Source: Actinoplanes auranticolor
GTDB taxonomy: Bacteria > Actinomycetota > Actinomycetes > Mycobacteriales > Micromonosporaceae
NCBI RefSeq assembly: GCF_018332655.1
Contig: NZ_BOQL01000058.1
Span: 62,001 to 126,000, forward strand
Length of the DNA: 64,000 bases
Reading direction: 5' to 3'
Shown in pieces: positions 36,791 to 49,505 of the stretch. Position 1 is the first letter of the stretch, and each line of letters starts with the position of its first letter. The translations under genes were made by a program, and so were the position numbers. The notes beneath the pieces were generated by a model that was given only the letters and a program-made list of their open reading frames with translations, was not told where the DNA came from and made no database searches.

Positions 36791-38077
36791 TCAGGTGGCG
36801 GACACCGCCGCGGCGATTCCTTGGGTAATACGGGCGACGTCGGCGTCGTCGGTGACGTACGGCGGCATCGTGTAGATCAGGTCCCGGAACGGGCGCAGCC
36901 AGACGCCGGCGGCCACGGCGGCAGCGGTCGCCTTCGCCAGGTCGACGGCGTGATCGAGCTGCACCACGCCGATGGCGCCCAGGACCCGCACGTCGGCGAC
37001 CCCGGGAAGGCCCCGCAGCGGCTCCAGACCGGCTCGCAGACCCCGTTCGATACGCCGGACCTGGCCCGGCCAGTCCTGGGCCCGCAGCAGGCCGATGGAG
37101 GCGTTGGCGACCGCGCAGGCCAGCGGGTTGCCCATGAAGGTCGGCCCGTGCGCCAGCCCGCCGGCGCTGCCGGCGGAGACGGCGTGGGCCACCGCGGCGG
37201 TGCAGAGGGTGGCCGCCAGGGTCAGATATCCCCCGGTGAGGGCCTTGCCCAGGCACATGATGTCGGGCGTCACCCCGGCGTGGCCGGCGGCGAAGAGCTC
37301 ACCGGTACGGCCGAAGCCGGTCGCGATCTCATCGAAGATCAGCAGTACGCCGTGAGCAGCGGTCACCTCGCGCAGCACCCGCAGATACCCGGGGTGATGC
37401 ATGCGCATGCCGCCGGCACCCTGCACGACCGGCTCGACGATGACAGCGGCGAGCTCATCGGCGTGCCGGGCGACGAGCTCGGTCAGCTCGGTGGCGTAAG
37501 CCTCGTCGTAACCGGCCGGGGGCGGGCCCGCGAAGATCTGGGCGGGCAGCACCCCGGTCCAGAGCTGGTGCATCCCGCCCACCGGGTCGCAGACGCTCAT
37601 CGGATGGAACGTGTCACCGTGGTAGCCGCCGCGCCAGGTGGCGAGCTTGCGCCGCCCGGGCCGGCCCCGGGCGAGCTGGGCCTGCAGGGCCATCTTGATC
37701 GCGACCTCGACCCCGACCGAACCGGAGTCACAGAGGAAGACGTGCTCGAGCCCGTCCGGAGTCAGCTCGACCAGGGTGGTGGCCAGCTCGACGGCGGGCG
37801 CGTGGGTGAGCCCGCCGAACATGACGTGGCTCATCCGGCCGGCCTGCTCGCTGAGCGCCGCGTCCAGCACGGGGTGCCGGTAGCCGTGGATGGCCGCCCA
37901 CCACGACGACATACCGTCGACCAGCTCCCGCCCGTCGGCGAGCCGCAGCCGGACGCCCTCGGCGCTCTCGACGACGTAGGGCTCGCTGCGCCCGGGCATC
38001 GGGCCGTAGGGATGCCAGACGTGCGCCCGGTCGAGCGCCAGCAGCTCCGCCTCGTCCCGCCCGCTGCCGCGGCTCAA
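36791..38077 (-). CDS. bioA: Adenosylmethionine-8-amino-7-oxononanoate aminotransferase
   Basis: BioA uses SAM as amino donor to convert KAPA to DAPA in biotin synthesis. This 428-residue fold-type I PLP enzyme shows the BioA-typical VWHPYGPM start, [54 protein letters not shown], the PLP-lysine segment [12 protein letters not shown], and [13 protein letters not shown]. It sits inside the pyr operon between pyrD and pyrF, away from any other bio gene in the window. SAM from metK in the same region is its co-substrate. Confidence 0.94.
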   Translation of the reverse strand: MSRGSGRDEAELLALDRAHVWHPYGPMPGRSEPYVVESAEGVRLRLADGRELVDGMSSWWAAIHGYRHPVLDAALSEQAGRMSHVMFGGLTHAPAVELATTLVELTPDGLEHVFLCDSGSVGVEVAIKMALQAQLARGRPGRRKLATWRGGYHGDTFHPMSVCDPVGGMHQLWTGVLPAQIFAGPPPAGYDEAYATELTELVARHADELAAVIVEPVVQGAGGMRMHHPGYLRVLREVTAAHGVLLIFDEIATGFGRTGELFAAGHAGVTPDIMCLGKALTGGYLTLAATLCTAAVAHAVSAGSAGGLAHGPTFMGNPLACAVANASIGLLRAQDWPGQVRRIERGLRAGLEPLRGLPGVADVRVLGAIGVVQLDHAVDLAKATAAAVAAGVWLRPFRDLIYTMPPYVTDDADVARITQGIAAAVSAT

Positions 38078-38216
38078 GGCCGGCCCCGCAGCCCACCGGA
38101 CGGTGCGCAGCAGGCCGGGCCGAAACGGCCGGCCGACCGGACGGCCCGGCCCAGGACCACGGCAACCTCGGAGGCCAGGCCGGCGACCCCGGCCTCCCGG
38201 ACGGCCGGGCCGGGGG
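38078..38216 (-). other. Intergenic region with two GC-rich inverted repeats between pyrD and bioA
   Basis: GGAGGCC (38170-38176) pairs with GGCCTCC (38191-38197), placed about 20 bases after the pyrD stop, and GGCCGGGCC (38113-38121) pairs with GGCCCGGCC (38143-38151). One or both may terminate or attenuate the transcript before bioA. No gene is seen. Confidence 0.5.
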
Positions 38217-39245
38217 TCACGGCGTGGCCTTCTCCCCGGCGGTCGCGTAGGCCTTGGCGGCGGCCCGGACCAGGGCCGGCCCGCGGTAGATGAAGCCGGT
38301 GTACAGCTGCACCAGGGCCGCCCCCGCGTCGAACATGCGGGTCGCGTCGTCCGGCTCCACGATGCCGCCCACGCCGATGATCGGCAGGCGGCCGCCGGTT
38401 TCCTCGTGGACGAAGTGGACGATCTTGCGGGCCCGCTCGGTCAGTGGCCGCCCGGACAGGCCGCCCGCCTCGCCCGCCCGGGGCTGGTCGGTCGCCGCCA
38501 GCCCGTCGCGGGACAGTGTCGTGTTGGTCGCGATGACGCCCGCCGCGCCGTGCGCGAGGCAGACCTCCAGCAGTTCCGCGATGGCCGGCTCGGTCAGGTC
38601 CGGGGCGATCTTCACCAGCACCGGCTTCTCACCCACCAGCGCCGCGAGCAGCGCCGCCAGCGCCGACTTGTCCTGCAGCGTGCGCAGGCCGGGCGTGTTC
38701 GGCGAGGACACGTTGACCGCGATGTAGTCCGCGTACGGGTGCAGCAGGTTGTAGGACGTCAGGTAGTCCTCCACCGCCTCCTCCAGCGGCGTCACCTTGG
38801 ACTTGCCGAGTGAGATCCCCAGCGGCACGCCCAGCGGCCCCAGCTCGGCCAGGCGGGTGGCCAGCGCCGCCGCGCCCGCGTTGTTGAAGCCCATCCGGTT
38901 GATCACGGCCTCGCTGTCGCGCAGCCGGAACAGCCGGGGCTTGTCGTTGCCGGGCTGCGGTTTGGCGGTGACCGTGCCGACCTCGACGAAGCCGAAGCCG
39001 AGCGCGGGCCAGGCCGGCAGGGCCACCCCGTTCTTGTCCATGCCGGCCGCCAGCCCCACCGGGTTGGGGAAACGCACCCCGAAGGCCTCCACCGGGGCCG
39101 GCACCGCATAGCGGCTGCTCAGCAACGCTCGCGTCCGGGCGCCCAGCGACGCCAGGCGCGAGAGCGTGAACTCGTGCGCCTTCTCCGCGTCGCCGCCGCC
39201 CAGCCGGAACAGAACCGGCCGGACGGCACCGGTGAAGGCGCTCAC
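38217..39245 (-). CDS. pyrD: Quinone-dependent dihydroorotate dehydrogenase (class 2)
   Basis: This 342-residue flavoenzyme oxidises dihydroorotate to orotate at the membrane. The N-terminal helices ([19 protein letters not shown]) are the class 2 membrane extension. The FMN barrel shows [43 protein letters not shown] (with the class 2 catalytic Ser), and [11 protein letters not shown]. It follows carB by 40 bases. Confidence 0.96.
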   Translation of the reverse strand: MSAFTGAVRPVLFRLGGGDAEKAHEFTLSRLASLGARTRALLSSRYAVPAPVEAFGVRFPNPVGLAAGMDKNGVALPAWPALGFGFVEVGTVTAKPQPGNDKPRLFRLRDSEAVINRMGFNNAGAAALATRLAELGPLGVPLGISLGKSKVTPLEEAVEDYLTSYNLLHPYADYIAVNVSSPNTPGLRTLQDKSALAALLAALVGEKPVLVKIAPDLTEPAIAELLEVCLAHGAAGVIATNTTLSRDGLAATDQPRAGEAGGLSGRPLTERARKIVHFVHEETGGRLPIIGVGGIVEPDDATRMFDAGAALVQLYTGFIYRGPALVRAAAKAYATAGEKATP

Positions 39246-39285
39246 GTCAGCACCTCCGCCGGCGCTCCGGTGATCGCAAGCTCGC

Positions 39286-42596
<3,311 letters not shown>

Positions 42597-42597
<1 letters not shown>

Positions 42598-43751
42598 CAG
42601 CGGGCCTCAACCTTCTCGACGAGCTCCACGAAGCGATCGAACAGGTAGTCCGCGTCGTGCGGACCCGCTGCCGCCTCGGGGTGGTACTGGACCGTGAAGG
42701 CGGGCACTTCGAGCGCCCGCAGACCTTCGACCACGTTGTCGTTGAGGCAGACGTGCGAGACCTCGACACCACCGAACTCGGTGTCGATGACCGTGTTCAG
42801 CGGGGCGTCGACCGCGAAGCCGTGGTTGTGCGAGGTGACCTCGACCTTGCCCGTGGTCTTGTCGAACACCGGCTGGTTGATGCCGCGGTGGCCGTACCCC
42901 AGCTTGTAGGTGCCGAAGCCGAGCGCCCGGCCCAGGATCTGGCTGCCGAAGCAGATGCCGAACAGCGGCACCCGGCGGGTCAGGACCGCCCGGGCCAGTT
43001 CGACCGGTACGTCCGCGGTGGCCGGGTCGCCGGGGCCGGGTGACAGGAACACCGCGTCCGGACTGACCTCCAGCAGCTGCTCGATCGTCGAGGACGCCGG
43101 GAAGATGTGCGTGGTCACGCCGCGCTCGGCCAGCCGCCGGGAGACGTTGCGCTTGATACCCAGGTCCAGCGCGGCGACCGTGTACCGGTGCTCGCCGACC
43201 GCCTCGACCGTGTACCGCTCGGCCGTGGTGACCTCGGCGGACAGGTCGGCGCCGGTCATCTGGGGCTGGGCCAGCACCCGCGCCTTGAGCGAGGCCGGGT
43301 CGAGGTCGAGGGTCGAGATCCCCACCCGCATCGCGCCGCGTTCGCGCAGGTGGCGGGTCAGGGCCCGGGTGTCGACGCCGCTGATGCCGACGATGCCCTC
43401 GGCGGCGAGCCGCTCACCGAGGTCGCCGGTCGAGCGCCAGTTGGACGGCCGGCGGGCCGGGTCGCGGACCACGTAGCCGGCCACCCAGATCCGGTCCGAC
43501 TCGTCGTCCTCGGCGTTGACGCCGGTGTTGCCGATCTGCGGCGCGGTCTGCACGACGACCTGCCGGTGGTACGACGGGTCGGTCAGCGTCTCCTGATAGC
43601 CGGTCATACCGGTGGTGAACACGGCCTCGCCGAAGGTCTCACCCTCGGCGCCGTAGGAACTGCCCAGGAACGTGCGCCCGTCCTCGAGCACGAGGATCGC
43701 TGGGCTGCCGAAACGGCTTCGCCGTACTGCATCGAAAGAGTGGTGATTCAC
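42597..43751 (-). CDS. carA: Carbamoyl-phosphate synthase small chain
   Basis: CarA hydrolyses glutamine for CarB. The GTG at 43751 overlaps the pyrC stop (GTGA), giving 384 residues. Its N-terminal domain has [16 protein letters not shown] and [19 protein letters not shown]-type sequence. The class I glutaminase domain follows with FLSPGPGDP, the nucleophile region [22 protein letters not shown], and the YHPEAAAGP histidine/glutamate pair. The larger open frame runs inside pyrC and is rejected. Confidence 0.96.
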
Positions 43752-45010
43752 TTGACGGCCTTCCCGTCCAGGACTGTCGGCTCTCCCCGGAGGAAGGTCG
43801 CGACGATGCGACCCGGCAGGGTGGTGCCCGCGTACGGTGTGTTGCGGCTGCGGCTCGCCAGCCCGGCCGGGTCGACGACCCGGCGGGCGGACGGGTCCAC
43901 CAGCGTCAGGTTGGCCGGCGTGCCGGCCGCGAGGTCGGTGCCGTGCCCGGTGAGGCCGGCGATGCGGGCCGGGGCGCGGGACATGCGCTCGGCGATGAGC
44001 TCCCACTGCTCCCCGAGGACGGAGAGCACGACCGGCAGTGCCGTCTCGAGACCCACCATGCCCGGGCGGGCGTAGGCCCACTCACATTCTTTGTCCTCGA
44101 CCGCGTGCGGCGCATGGTCGGTGGCCACGATGTCGATCACACCGTCGACCAGGGCCTGGCGCAGCGCCTGCACGTCGGCGGCGGTGCGCAGCGGCGGATT
44201 GACCTTGTAGACCGGGTCGTAGCTGGCGGCGAGCTCGTCGGTCAGCAGCAGGTGGTGCGGCGTGACCTCGGCGGTCACCCGTACCCCCCGGGCCTTGGCA
44301 TGGCGCAGCACCTCGACCGACCCGGCGGTGGAGACGTGGCAGACGTGCAGCCGGCTGCCGACGTGCTCGGCCAGGAGCACGTCGCGGGCGATGATCGCCT
44401 CCTCGGCCACCGCGGGCCAGCCGGTCAGCCCGAGGCGGGTGGAGACCTTGCCCTCGTGCATCTGGGCGCCCTCGGTCAGCCGCGGCTCCTCCGCGTGCTG
44501 GGCGATGATGCCGTCGAACGCCTTGACGTACTCCAGCGCGCGGCGCATCAGGCGCGGGTCGGCGACGCAGTGGCCGTCGTCGGAGAAGATCCGCACCCCG
44601 GCGGCCGAGGTGGCCATCGCGCCCAGCTCGGCCAGCTGCTTGCCGGCCAGCCCGACGGTGACCGCGCCGATCGGCTGCACGTCGACCAGCCCGGCCTCGC
44701 GGCCCAGCCGCCAGACCTGCTCGACGACGCCGGCGGTGTCGGCGACCGGCGACGTGTTGGCCATCGCGAAGACCGCCGTGTAACCGCCCAGGGCCGCGGC
44801 GCGCGAGCCGGTCTCGACCGTCTCGGCGTCCTCGCGGCCCGGCTCCCGCAGGTGGGTGTGCAGGTCGACCAGGCCGGGCAGCGCGACCAGCCCTTCGGCG
44901 TCGATGACCTCGTCGGCCCGGCCGCCGGCGGCGATGACGCCGTCGCGGATCAGCAGATCGGCCGGCTCGCCGCCGAGGACCGAGACACCTTTGATCAGGT
45001 ACGAGGTCAT
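43748..45010 (-). CDS. pyrC: Dihydroorotase
   Basis: The 420-residue class I dihydroorotase cyclises carbamoyl-aspartate. The binuclear zinc site is seen in [16 protein letters not shown] (HxH), then [13 protein letters not shown], and [29 protein letters not shown] occurs near the end. The start overlaps the pyrB stop (ATGA), and its stop overlaps carA, so pyrB-pyrC-carA-carB are translationally coupled. Confidence 0.96.
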   Translation of the reverse strand: MTSYLIKGVSVLGGEPADLLIRDGVIAAGGRADEVIDAEGLVALPGLVDLHTHLREPGREDAETVETGSRAAALGGYTAVFAMANTSPVADTAGVVEQVWRLGREAGLVDVQPIGAVTVGLAGKQLAELGAMATSAAGVRIFSDDGHCVADPRLMRRALEYVKAFDGIIAQHAEEPRLTEGAQMHEGKVSTRLGLTGWPAVAEEAIIARDVLLAEHVGSRLHVCHVSTAGSVEVLRHAKARGVRVTAEVTPHHLLLTDELAASYDPVYKVNPPLRTAADVQALRQALVDGVIDIVATDHAPHAVEDKECEWAYARPGMVGLETALPVVLSVLGEQWELIAERMSRAPARIAGLTGHGTDLAAGTPANLTLVDPSARRVVDPAGLASRSRNTPYAGTTLPGRIVATFLRGEPTVLDGKAVK

Positions 45011-45930
45011 GCCTTGCCTCCGAGCAGCAGGTAGAGAACGGCCATCCGGGCACTGACGCCGTTGGCGACCTGTTCGACGATCGTGGAGCGGGACGAGTCG
45101 GCCACCTCGGGCGCGATCTCCATGCCCCGGTTCATCGGTCCGGGGTGCATGACGATCGCGTGCTCCGGCAGCTTCCTCATGCGGGGCACGTCGAGTCCGT
45201 AACGGCGGGAGTACTCGCGGGCCGAAGGGAAGAAGGAGTCCTGCATCCGTTCGGTCTGCACCCGCAGCATCATCACGACGTCCGCGTCGGGCAGGACGCT
45301 GTCCAGGTCGTACGACACTTCCGTGCTCGGTTCGAGCGCGGCGGCGATGTCCACCGGGACCAGGGTCGGCGGGCCGACCAGGGTGACCTTGGCGCCGAGC
45401 GTGCTGAGCAGCAGAACGTTGGAGCGGGCGACCCTGCTGTGAAGCACGTCACCCACGATGACGACCCGGAGGCCGGCGATCCGGCCGAGCCGCGAGCGCA
45501 TCGTGTACGCGTCCAGCAGCGCCTGGGTCGGATGCTCGTGGGTGCCGTCCCCCGCGTTGATCACCGAACCGTCCACCCAGGACGCCAGCCGGTGCGGCGC
45601 GCCGCTGGCCGGGTGCCGGATCACGACCGCGTCGGCGCCCATCGCCTGCAGGGTCAGCGCGGTGTCCTTGAGGCTCTCGCCCTTCGACACGCTGGAACCC
45701 TTGGCCGAGAAATTGATCACATCGGCGGAGAGCCGCTTGGCCGCCGCCTCGAAGGAGATCCGGGTGCGGGTGGAGTCCTCGTAGAAGAGGTTGACCACCG
45801 TGCGGCCGCGCAGCGTCGGCAGCTTCTTGACCTCGCGGCCGGCCAGGGCGGCCATCTCACCGGCGGTGTCCAGGATCAGGGTGGCGGTCTCGGCGTCCAG
45901 GTCGGCGGCCGAGCGCAGGTGCTTGATCAT
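45007..45930 (-). CDS. pyrB: Aspartate carbamoyltransferase catalytic chain
   Basis: PyrB joins carbamoyl phosphate and aspartate. The 307 residues carry the carbamoyl-phosphate loop [15 protein letters not shown] and the [24 protein letters not shown], and [11 protein letters not shown] motifs of the aspartate domain. No pyrI-type regulatory subunit is present; control is likely via pyrR. The start overlaps the pyrR stop (ATGA at 45927-45930). Confidence 0.97.
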   Translation of the reverse strand: MIKHLRSAADLDAETATLILDTAGEMAALAGREVKKLPTLRGRTVVNLFYEDSTRTRISFEAAAKRLSADVINFSAKGSSVSKGESLKDTALTLQAMGADAVVIRHPASGAPHRLASWVDGSVINAGDGTHEHPTQALLDAYTMRSRLGRIAGLRVVIVGDVLHSRVARSNVLLLSTLGAKVTLVGPPTLVPVDIAAALEPSTEVSYDLDSVLPDADVVMMLRVQTERMQDSFFPSAREYSRRYGLDVPRMRKLPEHAIVMHPGPMNRGMEIAPEVADSSRSTIVEQVANGVSARMAVLYLLLGGKA

Positions 45931-46508
45931 CGCGTCTCCTCCGAGCCGGAGAGCCGTACCTCGTCCACGCCGCCGTCGGTCTCGGCCAGCGAGACCCGGA
46001 CGTTCTCCGACTGCGCGGTGGGGATGTTCTTGCCGACGTAGTCGGCACGGATCGGCAGCTCCCGGTGGCCGCGGTCGACCAGCACGGCGAGCTGCACGGA
46101 GCTGGGCCGGCCGACGTCGTTGAGCGCGTCCAGCGCGGCCCGCACGGTACGGCCGGAGAACAGCACGTCGTCGACCAGGATCACCCGGCGCCCGTCGATG
46201 CCGGCGCCCGGGATCTCGGTCTTGCCGAGCGCGCGGGTGGCGTGCAGCCGCAGGTCGTCGCGGTAGAGCGTGATGTCGAGCGCGCCGACCGGCACGTCGA
46301 TGCCCTCGAAGGCGTGGATGCGGGCGGCCAGGCGGCGGGCCAGCGGAACACCACGGGTGGGGATGCCGAGCAGCACGGTGCCGGTGGCGCCGGAGGTCTT
46401 CTCCAGGATCTGGTGCGCGATCCGGTCGACCACCCGATGCAGATCCGCCGAGGAAAGGACGGTTTTACCTTGCGCATTGCCGATGTGGGTGTCGCGTAGA
46501 GACGCCAC
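45927..46508 (-). CDS. pyrR: PyrR bifunctional regulator / uracil phosphoribosyltransferase
   Basis: PyrR binds pyr mRNA in a UMP-dependent way and often has UPRTase activity. The GTG at 46508 follows a strong AAGGAGGT, giving 193 residues. PRTase motif: [20 protein letters not shown] (about 100-119), with [17 protein letters not shown] and DITLYRDDL in the usual places. It heads the pyr operon. A promoter and hairpin lie directly upstream. In mycobacteria PyrR acts on translation rather than by attenuation; that mode may apply here. Confidence 0.95.
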   Translation of the reverse strand: MASLRDTHIGNAQGKTVLSSADLHRVVDRIAHQILEKTSGATGTVLLGIPTRGVPLARRLAARIHAFEGIDVPVGALDITLYRDDLRLHATRALGKTEIPGAGIDGRRVILVDDVLFSGRTVRAALDALNDVGRPSSVQLAVLVDRGHRELPIRADYVGKNIPTAQSENVRVSLAETDGGVDEVRLSGSEETR

Positions 46509-46557
46509 AGCGGACCTCCTTCCCCGCCTCACGGGACGGGTCGTTAAAGGATGTCGG

Positions 46558-46586
46558 TCAAGCAGACCCCAGTGGGGGCTGCTTGA
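46558..46586 (-). promoter_or_regulatory. Hairpin in the pyrR mRNA leader, candidate PyrR binding site
   Basis: TCAAGCAG (46558-46565) pairs perfectly with CTGCTTGA (46579-46586), with an inner CCCC/GGGG pairing and three-base loop. It lies at the very 5' end of the predicted transcript (start about 46591), 50-78 bases before the GTG. Function as a PyrR binding loop is inferred from position. Confidence 0.5.
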
Positions 46587-46597
46587 TGGCTGACGCT

Positions 46598-46625
46598 ACG
46601 TTACCAGTGAGCGCGGCGTTGACCA
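46598..46625 (-). promoter_or_regulatory. Candidate pyrR promoter (TGGTCA-N16-TAACGT)
   Basis: On the minus strand TGGTCA (46620-46625) and TAACGT (46598-46603) are spaced by 16 bases. The -10 fits TANNNT; the -35 is a modest match to TTGACA. The start would fall near 46591. Confidence 0.45.
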
Positions 46626-46705
46626 TGGTGACGTGGCTGACCCGCCGACCAGACGGACGAATGCGGGCAACTCAGTCTCGGACTCGGCGACTCATCGGTC
46701 GACAC

Positions 46706-46734
46706 TTGACCAGAGGTTGCAAACTCCGTACCGT
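46706..46734 (+). promoter_or_regulatory. bldD promoter (TTGACC-N17-TACCGT)
   Basis: TTGACC (46706-46711) and TACCGT (46729-46734) are spaced by 17 bases, a good match to the principal-sigma pattern of actinobacteria. The predicted start is near 46741, about 55 bases before the bldD ATG. Confidence 0.7.
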
Positions 46735-46747
46735 CACGCAGCGTAGC
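46733..46747 (+). promoter_or_regulatory. BldD box on the bldD promoter
   Basis: GTCACGCAGCGTAGC agrees with the published BldD consensus nTnACnC(A/T)GnGTnAn at every fixed position but one (G for A at position 14). It overlaps the -10 end and the predicted start point of bldD, which fits the autorepression known for BldD in Streptomyces. Confidence 0.7.
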
Positions 46748-46795
46748 GATCCGAGGAAGAACCCTCCGGGCCAGCACAGTACTGGGAGTGTCCGA

Positions 46796-47284
46796 ATGCC
46801 GTCTGAGTACGCCAAGTCGTTGGGCGCCCGCCTGCGCTCCATCCGCCAGCAGCAGGGCCTGTCCCTGCAGGGCGTGGAAGAGAAGTCGAACGGCCGCTGG
46901 AAGGCCGTCGTCGTGGGTTCGTACGAGCGCGGCGACCGCGCCGTCACCGTGTCGCGCCTCGCCGAACTGGCCGACTTCTACCGCGTCCCCGTCTCGGAGC
47001 TGCTGCCCGACGGCAGTGGTGTCCGGCTCGAGGCCACCAACAAGATCGTGCTGGACCTGGAGAAGCTGTACGACGCCGCCGGCGAGGACCTGGCCTACGT
47101 CGCACGCTACGCCCGGGCCATACAGCAGCAGCGCGGTGACTACAACGGACGCGTGTTGTCGATCCGTGCGGACGACCTGCGCGCACTGGCCATCGTGTAC
47201 GACATCTCGCCGTCCGGCCTCATCGAGCGCCTGACCGAGCAGGGTGTGCTGGTCGCTGACCCGAGGGCGTTCTTCGCCTCCTGA
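46796..47284 (+). CDS. bldD: BldD, c-di-GMP-dependent developmental regulator
   Basis: BldD represses development and sporulation genes in streptomycetes when dimerised by c-di-GMP. This 162-residue form has an N-terminal XRE-type helix-turn-helix (SLGARLRSIRQQQGLSLQGVEEKS to VTVSRLAELADFYRVPVSEL) and a C-terminal domain with the exact c-di-GMP signature RGD-X8-RxxD: RGD at 113-115 and RADD at 124-127. The ATG at 46796 follows GGGAG; the open frame extends upstream but would remove its promoter. It sits alone on the plus strand between divergent pyrR and convergent nusB. Confidence 0.95.
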   Translation: MPSEYAKSLGARLRSIRQQQGLSLQGVEEKSNGRWKAVVVGSYERGDRAVTVSRLAELADFYRVPVSELLPDGSGVRLEATNKIVLDLEKLYDAAGEDLAYVARYARAIQQQRGDYNGRVLSIRADDLRALAIVYDISPSGLIERLTEQGVLVADPRAFFAS

Positions 47285-47294
47285 TCGCCACCAC

Positions 47295-47330
47295 CGAAGA
47301 GGGGTCCCGCACCCGCGGGCCCCCTCTTCG
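47295..47330 (+). terminator. Terminator hairpin after bldD
   Basis: CGAAGAGGGG (47295-47304) pairs perfectly with CCCCTCTTCG (47321-47330), and CCCGC/GCGGG pairs inside. It begins 10 bases after the bldD stop; there is no strong T-run. Confidence 0.85.
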
Positions 47331-47375
47331 CGTCTCCCCAACCTTCCCCACCAGCGCACCCCCCGGCCCCGCCCG

Positions 47376-47420
47376 CCCGGCCCGCCCGGCACGCCCGGCC
47401 CGCCCGGCACGCCCGGCCCG
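47376..47420. repeat. Five tandem 9-bp units CCCGGCMCG
   Basis: Units alternate CCCGGCCCG and CCCGGCACG from 47376 to 47420, so the higher-order period is 18 bases. It lies between the bldD terminator and the gene-free region. Confidence 0.8.
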
Positions 47421-47663
47421 CTCGGTCACCGCGCCGGGTGACCGCCCCGGTCAGCCTCCTCCGCCCTGGTGACCTCACCCAAAGCGATCAACCCGAACGC
47501 AGCACCAGGCACGAGATACGCAGCGTTGCCGCCCAGCCCGCCACCGCGACGTTGATCACACCCCACCGCGCGGCCGCCCACTCCACCAAACGGGCGCGCG
47601 ACACGACCGGACCCGGTCACCACCGACGCCGAAGCGTCCACCAAATCTCGCCCCACTGACCCC

Positions 47664-47680
47664 CATCGATCAGATCGATG
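47664..47680. promoter_or_regulatory. Perfect 17-bp palindrome CATCGATC-A-GATCGATG
   Basis: Eight-base perfect arms around a single A in a region without a gene. Such symmetry is typical of a dimeric repressor site, but no adjacent promoter or regulator is evident. Confidence 0.5.
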
Positions 47681-47944
47681 CTGGTCAACGGCACCCCGCG
47701 CCGGATCACCAACACACGTGAGCGCCCGCCGGCGGTCACACATATCGTGACCGCGGGTGACCGAACCACTCACCTGAAGGTCATCAGCGCAGCGTGCGGT
47801 TGACCTCGCGCGCAGCGCGGAACCGCAACCACTCACGCACATGGCAGGGAGCGCAGCGACCGGTCTCGACGGGAGTGACGGTCAGCACCATGCACCCAGG
47901 CACGACCAGACCTTGAACTTGACCTTGCTCTTGCTCTTGCCAAC

Positions 47945-47977
47945 AAAAAAACGGCCCGGACCAAAAGGCCCGGGCCG
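47945..47977 (-). terminator. Intrinsic terminator after nusB
   Basis: On the minus strand CGGCCCGGGCC and GGTCCGGGCCG (one mismatch) enclose TTTT, followed by seven T. It is 14 bases beyond the nusB stop and is the clearest U-tract terminator in the window. Confidence 0.93.
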
Positions 47978-47990
47978 CCACTACAAGAAA

Positions 47991-48425
47991 TTATCTGCTG
48001 GCGAATTCTGCGATGCGTCCGAGCAGCCCGTTGAGGAAGCGCGGACTGTCGTCCGTAGACATCTGCTTGGCCAGCTCGACCGCCTCGGAGATCGCCACCG
48101 GGTCGTCGATCTCGCCCACGTAGAGCAGCTCGAAAACCGCGATGCGCGCGAGGTTGCGGTCCACCACCGGCATGCGGTCGATGGTCCAGCCCTCGGCGTA
48201 GCTGGCGATCAGCTCGTCGATCCGGTCGAGGTTCTTCGCCACGCCCTCGACCAGGCTGACCGTGTAGTCCAGGTGGTCGGGGCGGGGCTTCTCGATGCGG
48301 TCCAGGTAGGTGACCAGGACCTGCGCCGGCGGCAGATCGCGCAGGTCGGCCTCGTAGAGGACGTCCAGCGCCCGCTTGCGCGCCTTGCGGCGCGCCGGCA
48401 TCTGGGTCTTGGGGCCCTCCGCCAT
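47991..48425 (-). CDS. nusB: Transcription antitermination factor NusB
   Basis: NusB binds boxA RNA with NusE for rRNA antitermination. The 144-residue all-helical protein has PARRKARKRALDVLYEADLRDLP at the N-terminus and PVVDRNLARIAVFELLY...VAISEAVELAKQMSTDDSPRFLNGLLG, which is the family signature. Its ATG overlaps the efp stop by one base (TGATG). efp-nusB is a standard pair. Confidence 0.95.
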   Translation of the reverse strand: MAEGPKTQMPARRKARKRALDVLYEADLRDLPPAQVLVTYLDRIEKPRPDHLDYTVSLVEGVAKNLDRIDELIASYAEGWTIDRMPVVDRNLARIAVFELLYVGEIDDPVAISEAVELAKQMSTDDSPRFLNGLLGRIAEFASR

Positions 48426-48982
48426 CAGCTACGGCCGAGGTAACGGCCGTCGCGGGTGTCGACCTTGATCTTCTCACCGGTGGTGATGAAGAGCGGGACG
48501 TTGACCGTCGCGCCGGTCTCGACGGTGGCGGGCTTGGTGCCGCCGGTGGAGCGGTCGCCCTGCAGACCGGGCTCGGTGTAGGTGACCTCGAGGAAGACGC
48601 TGGTCGGCAGCTCGATGTAGAGCGGCACGCCCTCGTGCGTCGCCACCGTGGCCTCGGCCTCGGGGAGCAGATAGTTCGCGTTGTCGCCGACGGTCGGGCC
48701 GGGCACCGTGATCTGCTCGAAGGTGTCCAGGTCCATGAAGACGAAGTCCTCACCGTCCTGGTAGAGGTACTGCATCGTGCGCTTGTCCACGGTCGCGGTC
48801 TCGACCCTGGTGCCGGCGTTGAACGTCTTGTCAACGACCTTGCCGGAGAGGACGTTCTTGAGCGTGGTGCGCACGAACGCCCCGCCCTTGCCCGGCTTGA
48901 CGTGCTGGAACTCGACGACGGCCCACAGGGCGCCTTCGAGGTTGAGCACCAGGCCGTTCTTCAGGTCGTTGGTGGAAGCCAT
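48425..48982 (-). CDS. efp: Translation elongation factor P
   Basis: EF-P rescues ribosomes stalled on polyproline. The 185 residues contain the N-terminal KOW-like domain with the loop [15 protein letters not shown], in which the lysine that is modified in many bacteria sits at the tip, and two OB domains ending [13 protein letters not shown]. It is followed by nusB. The many Pro-rich proteins here (PriA insert, the repeat protein at 61227) are the type of substrate EF-P supports. Confidence 0.96.
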   Translation of the reverse strand: MASTNDLKNGLVLNLEGALWAVVEFQHVKPGKGGAFVRTTLKNVLSGKVVDKTFNAGTRVETATVDKRTMQYLYQDGEDFVFMDLDTFEQITVPGPTVGDNANYLLPEAEATVATHEGVPLYIELPTSVFLEVTYTEPGLQGDRSTGGTKPATVETGATVNVPLFITTGEKIKVDTRDGRYLGRS

Positions 48983-49076
48983 GTCCTGCCTTGGTCTTTG
49001 AAAGCGTGATGGTCTTCAGATGCGTGAAGGTGACCGAGCGAGTTTACCGGCGTGAGTCGTGAACAGGCGAATCGGG

Positions 49077-49505
49077 TCAACGCCGGCCGGCGATGTGCCG
49101 CAGCGCCAGGCGGTAACCGTCGACGCCGAGGCCCGCGATGACCCCGGTGGCCACCGCCGAGACGACCGAGTGCTGCCGGAACTCCTCCCGGGCGTGGATG
49201 TTGCTGATGTGCACCTCGACCAGCGGGGCGCGCAGCATCGCGCAGGCGTCGCGGACCGCGTACGAGTAGTGCGACCACGCGGCCGGGTTGAGCACGACCG
49301 GGGCCTGCTCGTCGGCGGCGGCGTGCAGCCAGGCCAGCATCTCGTGCTCGGCGTCGGTCTGCCGGACCTCGACGTCGAGGCCGAGCGCCCGACCCTCCTC
49401 CTGGCACAGGGCGACCAGGTCGGCGTATGAGGTGGTGCCGTAGACGTCGACCTGGCGGGTGCCGAGCCGGCCCAGGTTCGGCCCGTTCAGGACGTAGGTC
49501 TTCAC
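49077..49505 (-). CDS. aroQ: 3-dehydroquinate dehydratase, type II
   Basis: AroQ dehydrates 3-dehydroquinate to 3-dehydroshikimate. The 142-residue type II enzyme has [18 protein letters not shown] (catalytic loop with the Tyr/Arg), [37 protein letters not shown], and [13 protein letters not shown] near the end. It overlaps the aroB stop (ATGA at 49502-49505). Folded as a dodecamer in known homologues. Confidence 0.95.
   Translation of the reverse strand: MKTYVLNGPNLGRLGTRQVDVYGTTSYADLVALCQEEGRALGLDVEVRQTDAEHEMLAWLHAAADEQAPVVLNPAAWSHYSYAVRDACAMLRAPLVEVHISNIHAREEFRQHSVVSAVATGVIAGLGVDGYRLALRHIAGRR

Larger units (their letters stand above)
47331..47944. other. 614-base region without a recognisable gene between bldD and nusB
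   Basis: This is the longest gene-free stretch in the window. It contains a short 9-bp tandem array (47376-47420), a 17-bp perfect palindrome (47664-47680), and a stretch of hexamer-like CAAGNN repeats on the minus strand (about 47912-47941). A 65-codon minus-strand frame (47784-47981) ends in a charged, cysteine-containing segment (GRCAPCHVREW) that could be a small protein, but it has no clear start or ribosome-binding site and overlaps the nusB terminator. Other frames look like chance. Confidence 0.6.

Noticed and set aside
47426-47842. 138-codon minus frame in the bldD-nusB gap
   Set aside because: No domain, no ribosome-binding site, and composition like random high-GC sequence.
47784-47981. 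Possible small minus-strand protein before nusB's terminator
   Set aside because: The frame's upstream end overlaps the nusB terminator, no start with a ribosome-binding site is visible and no family is recognised. It is kept as an observation rather than a gene.
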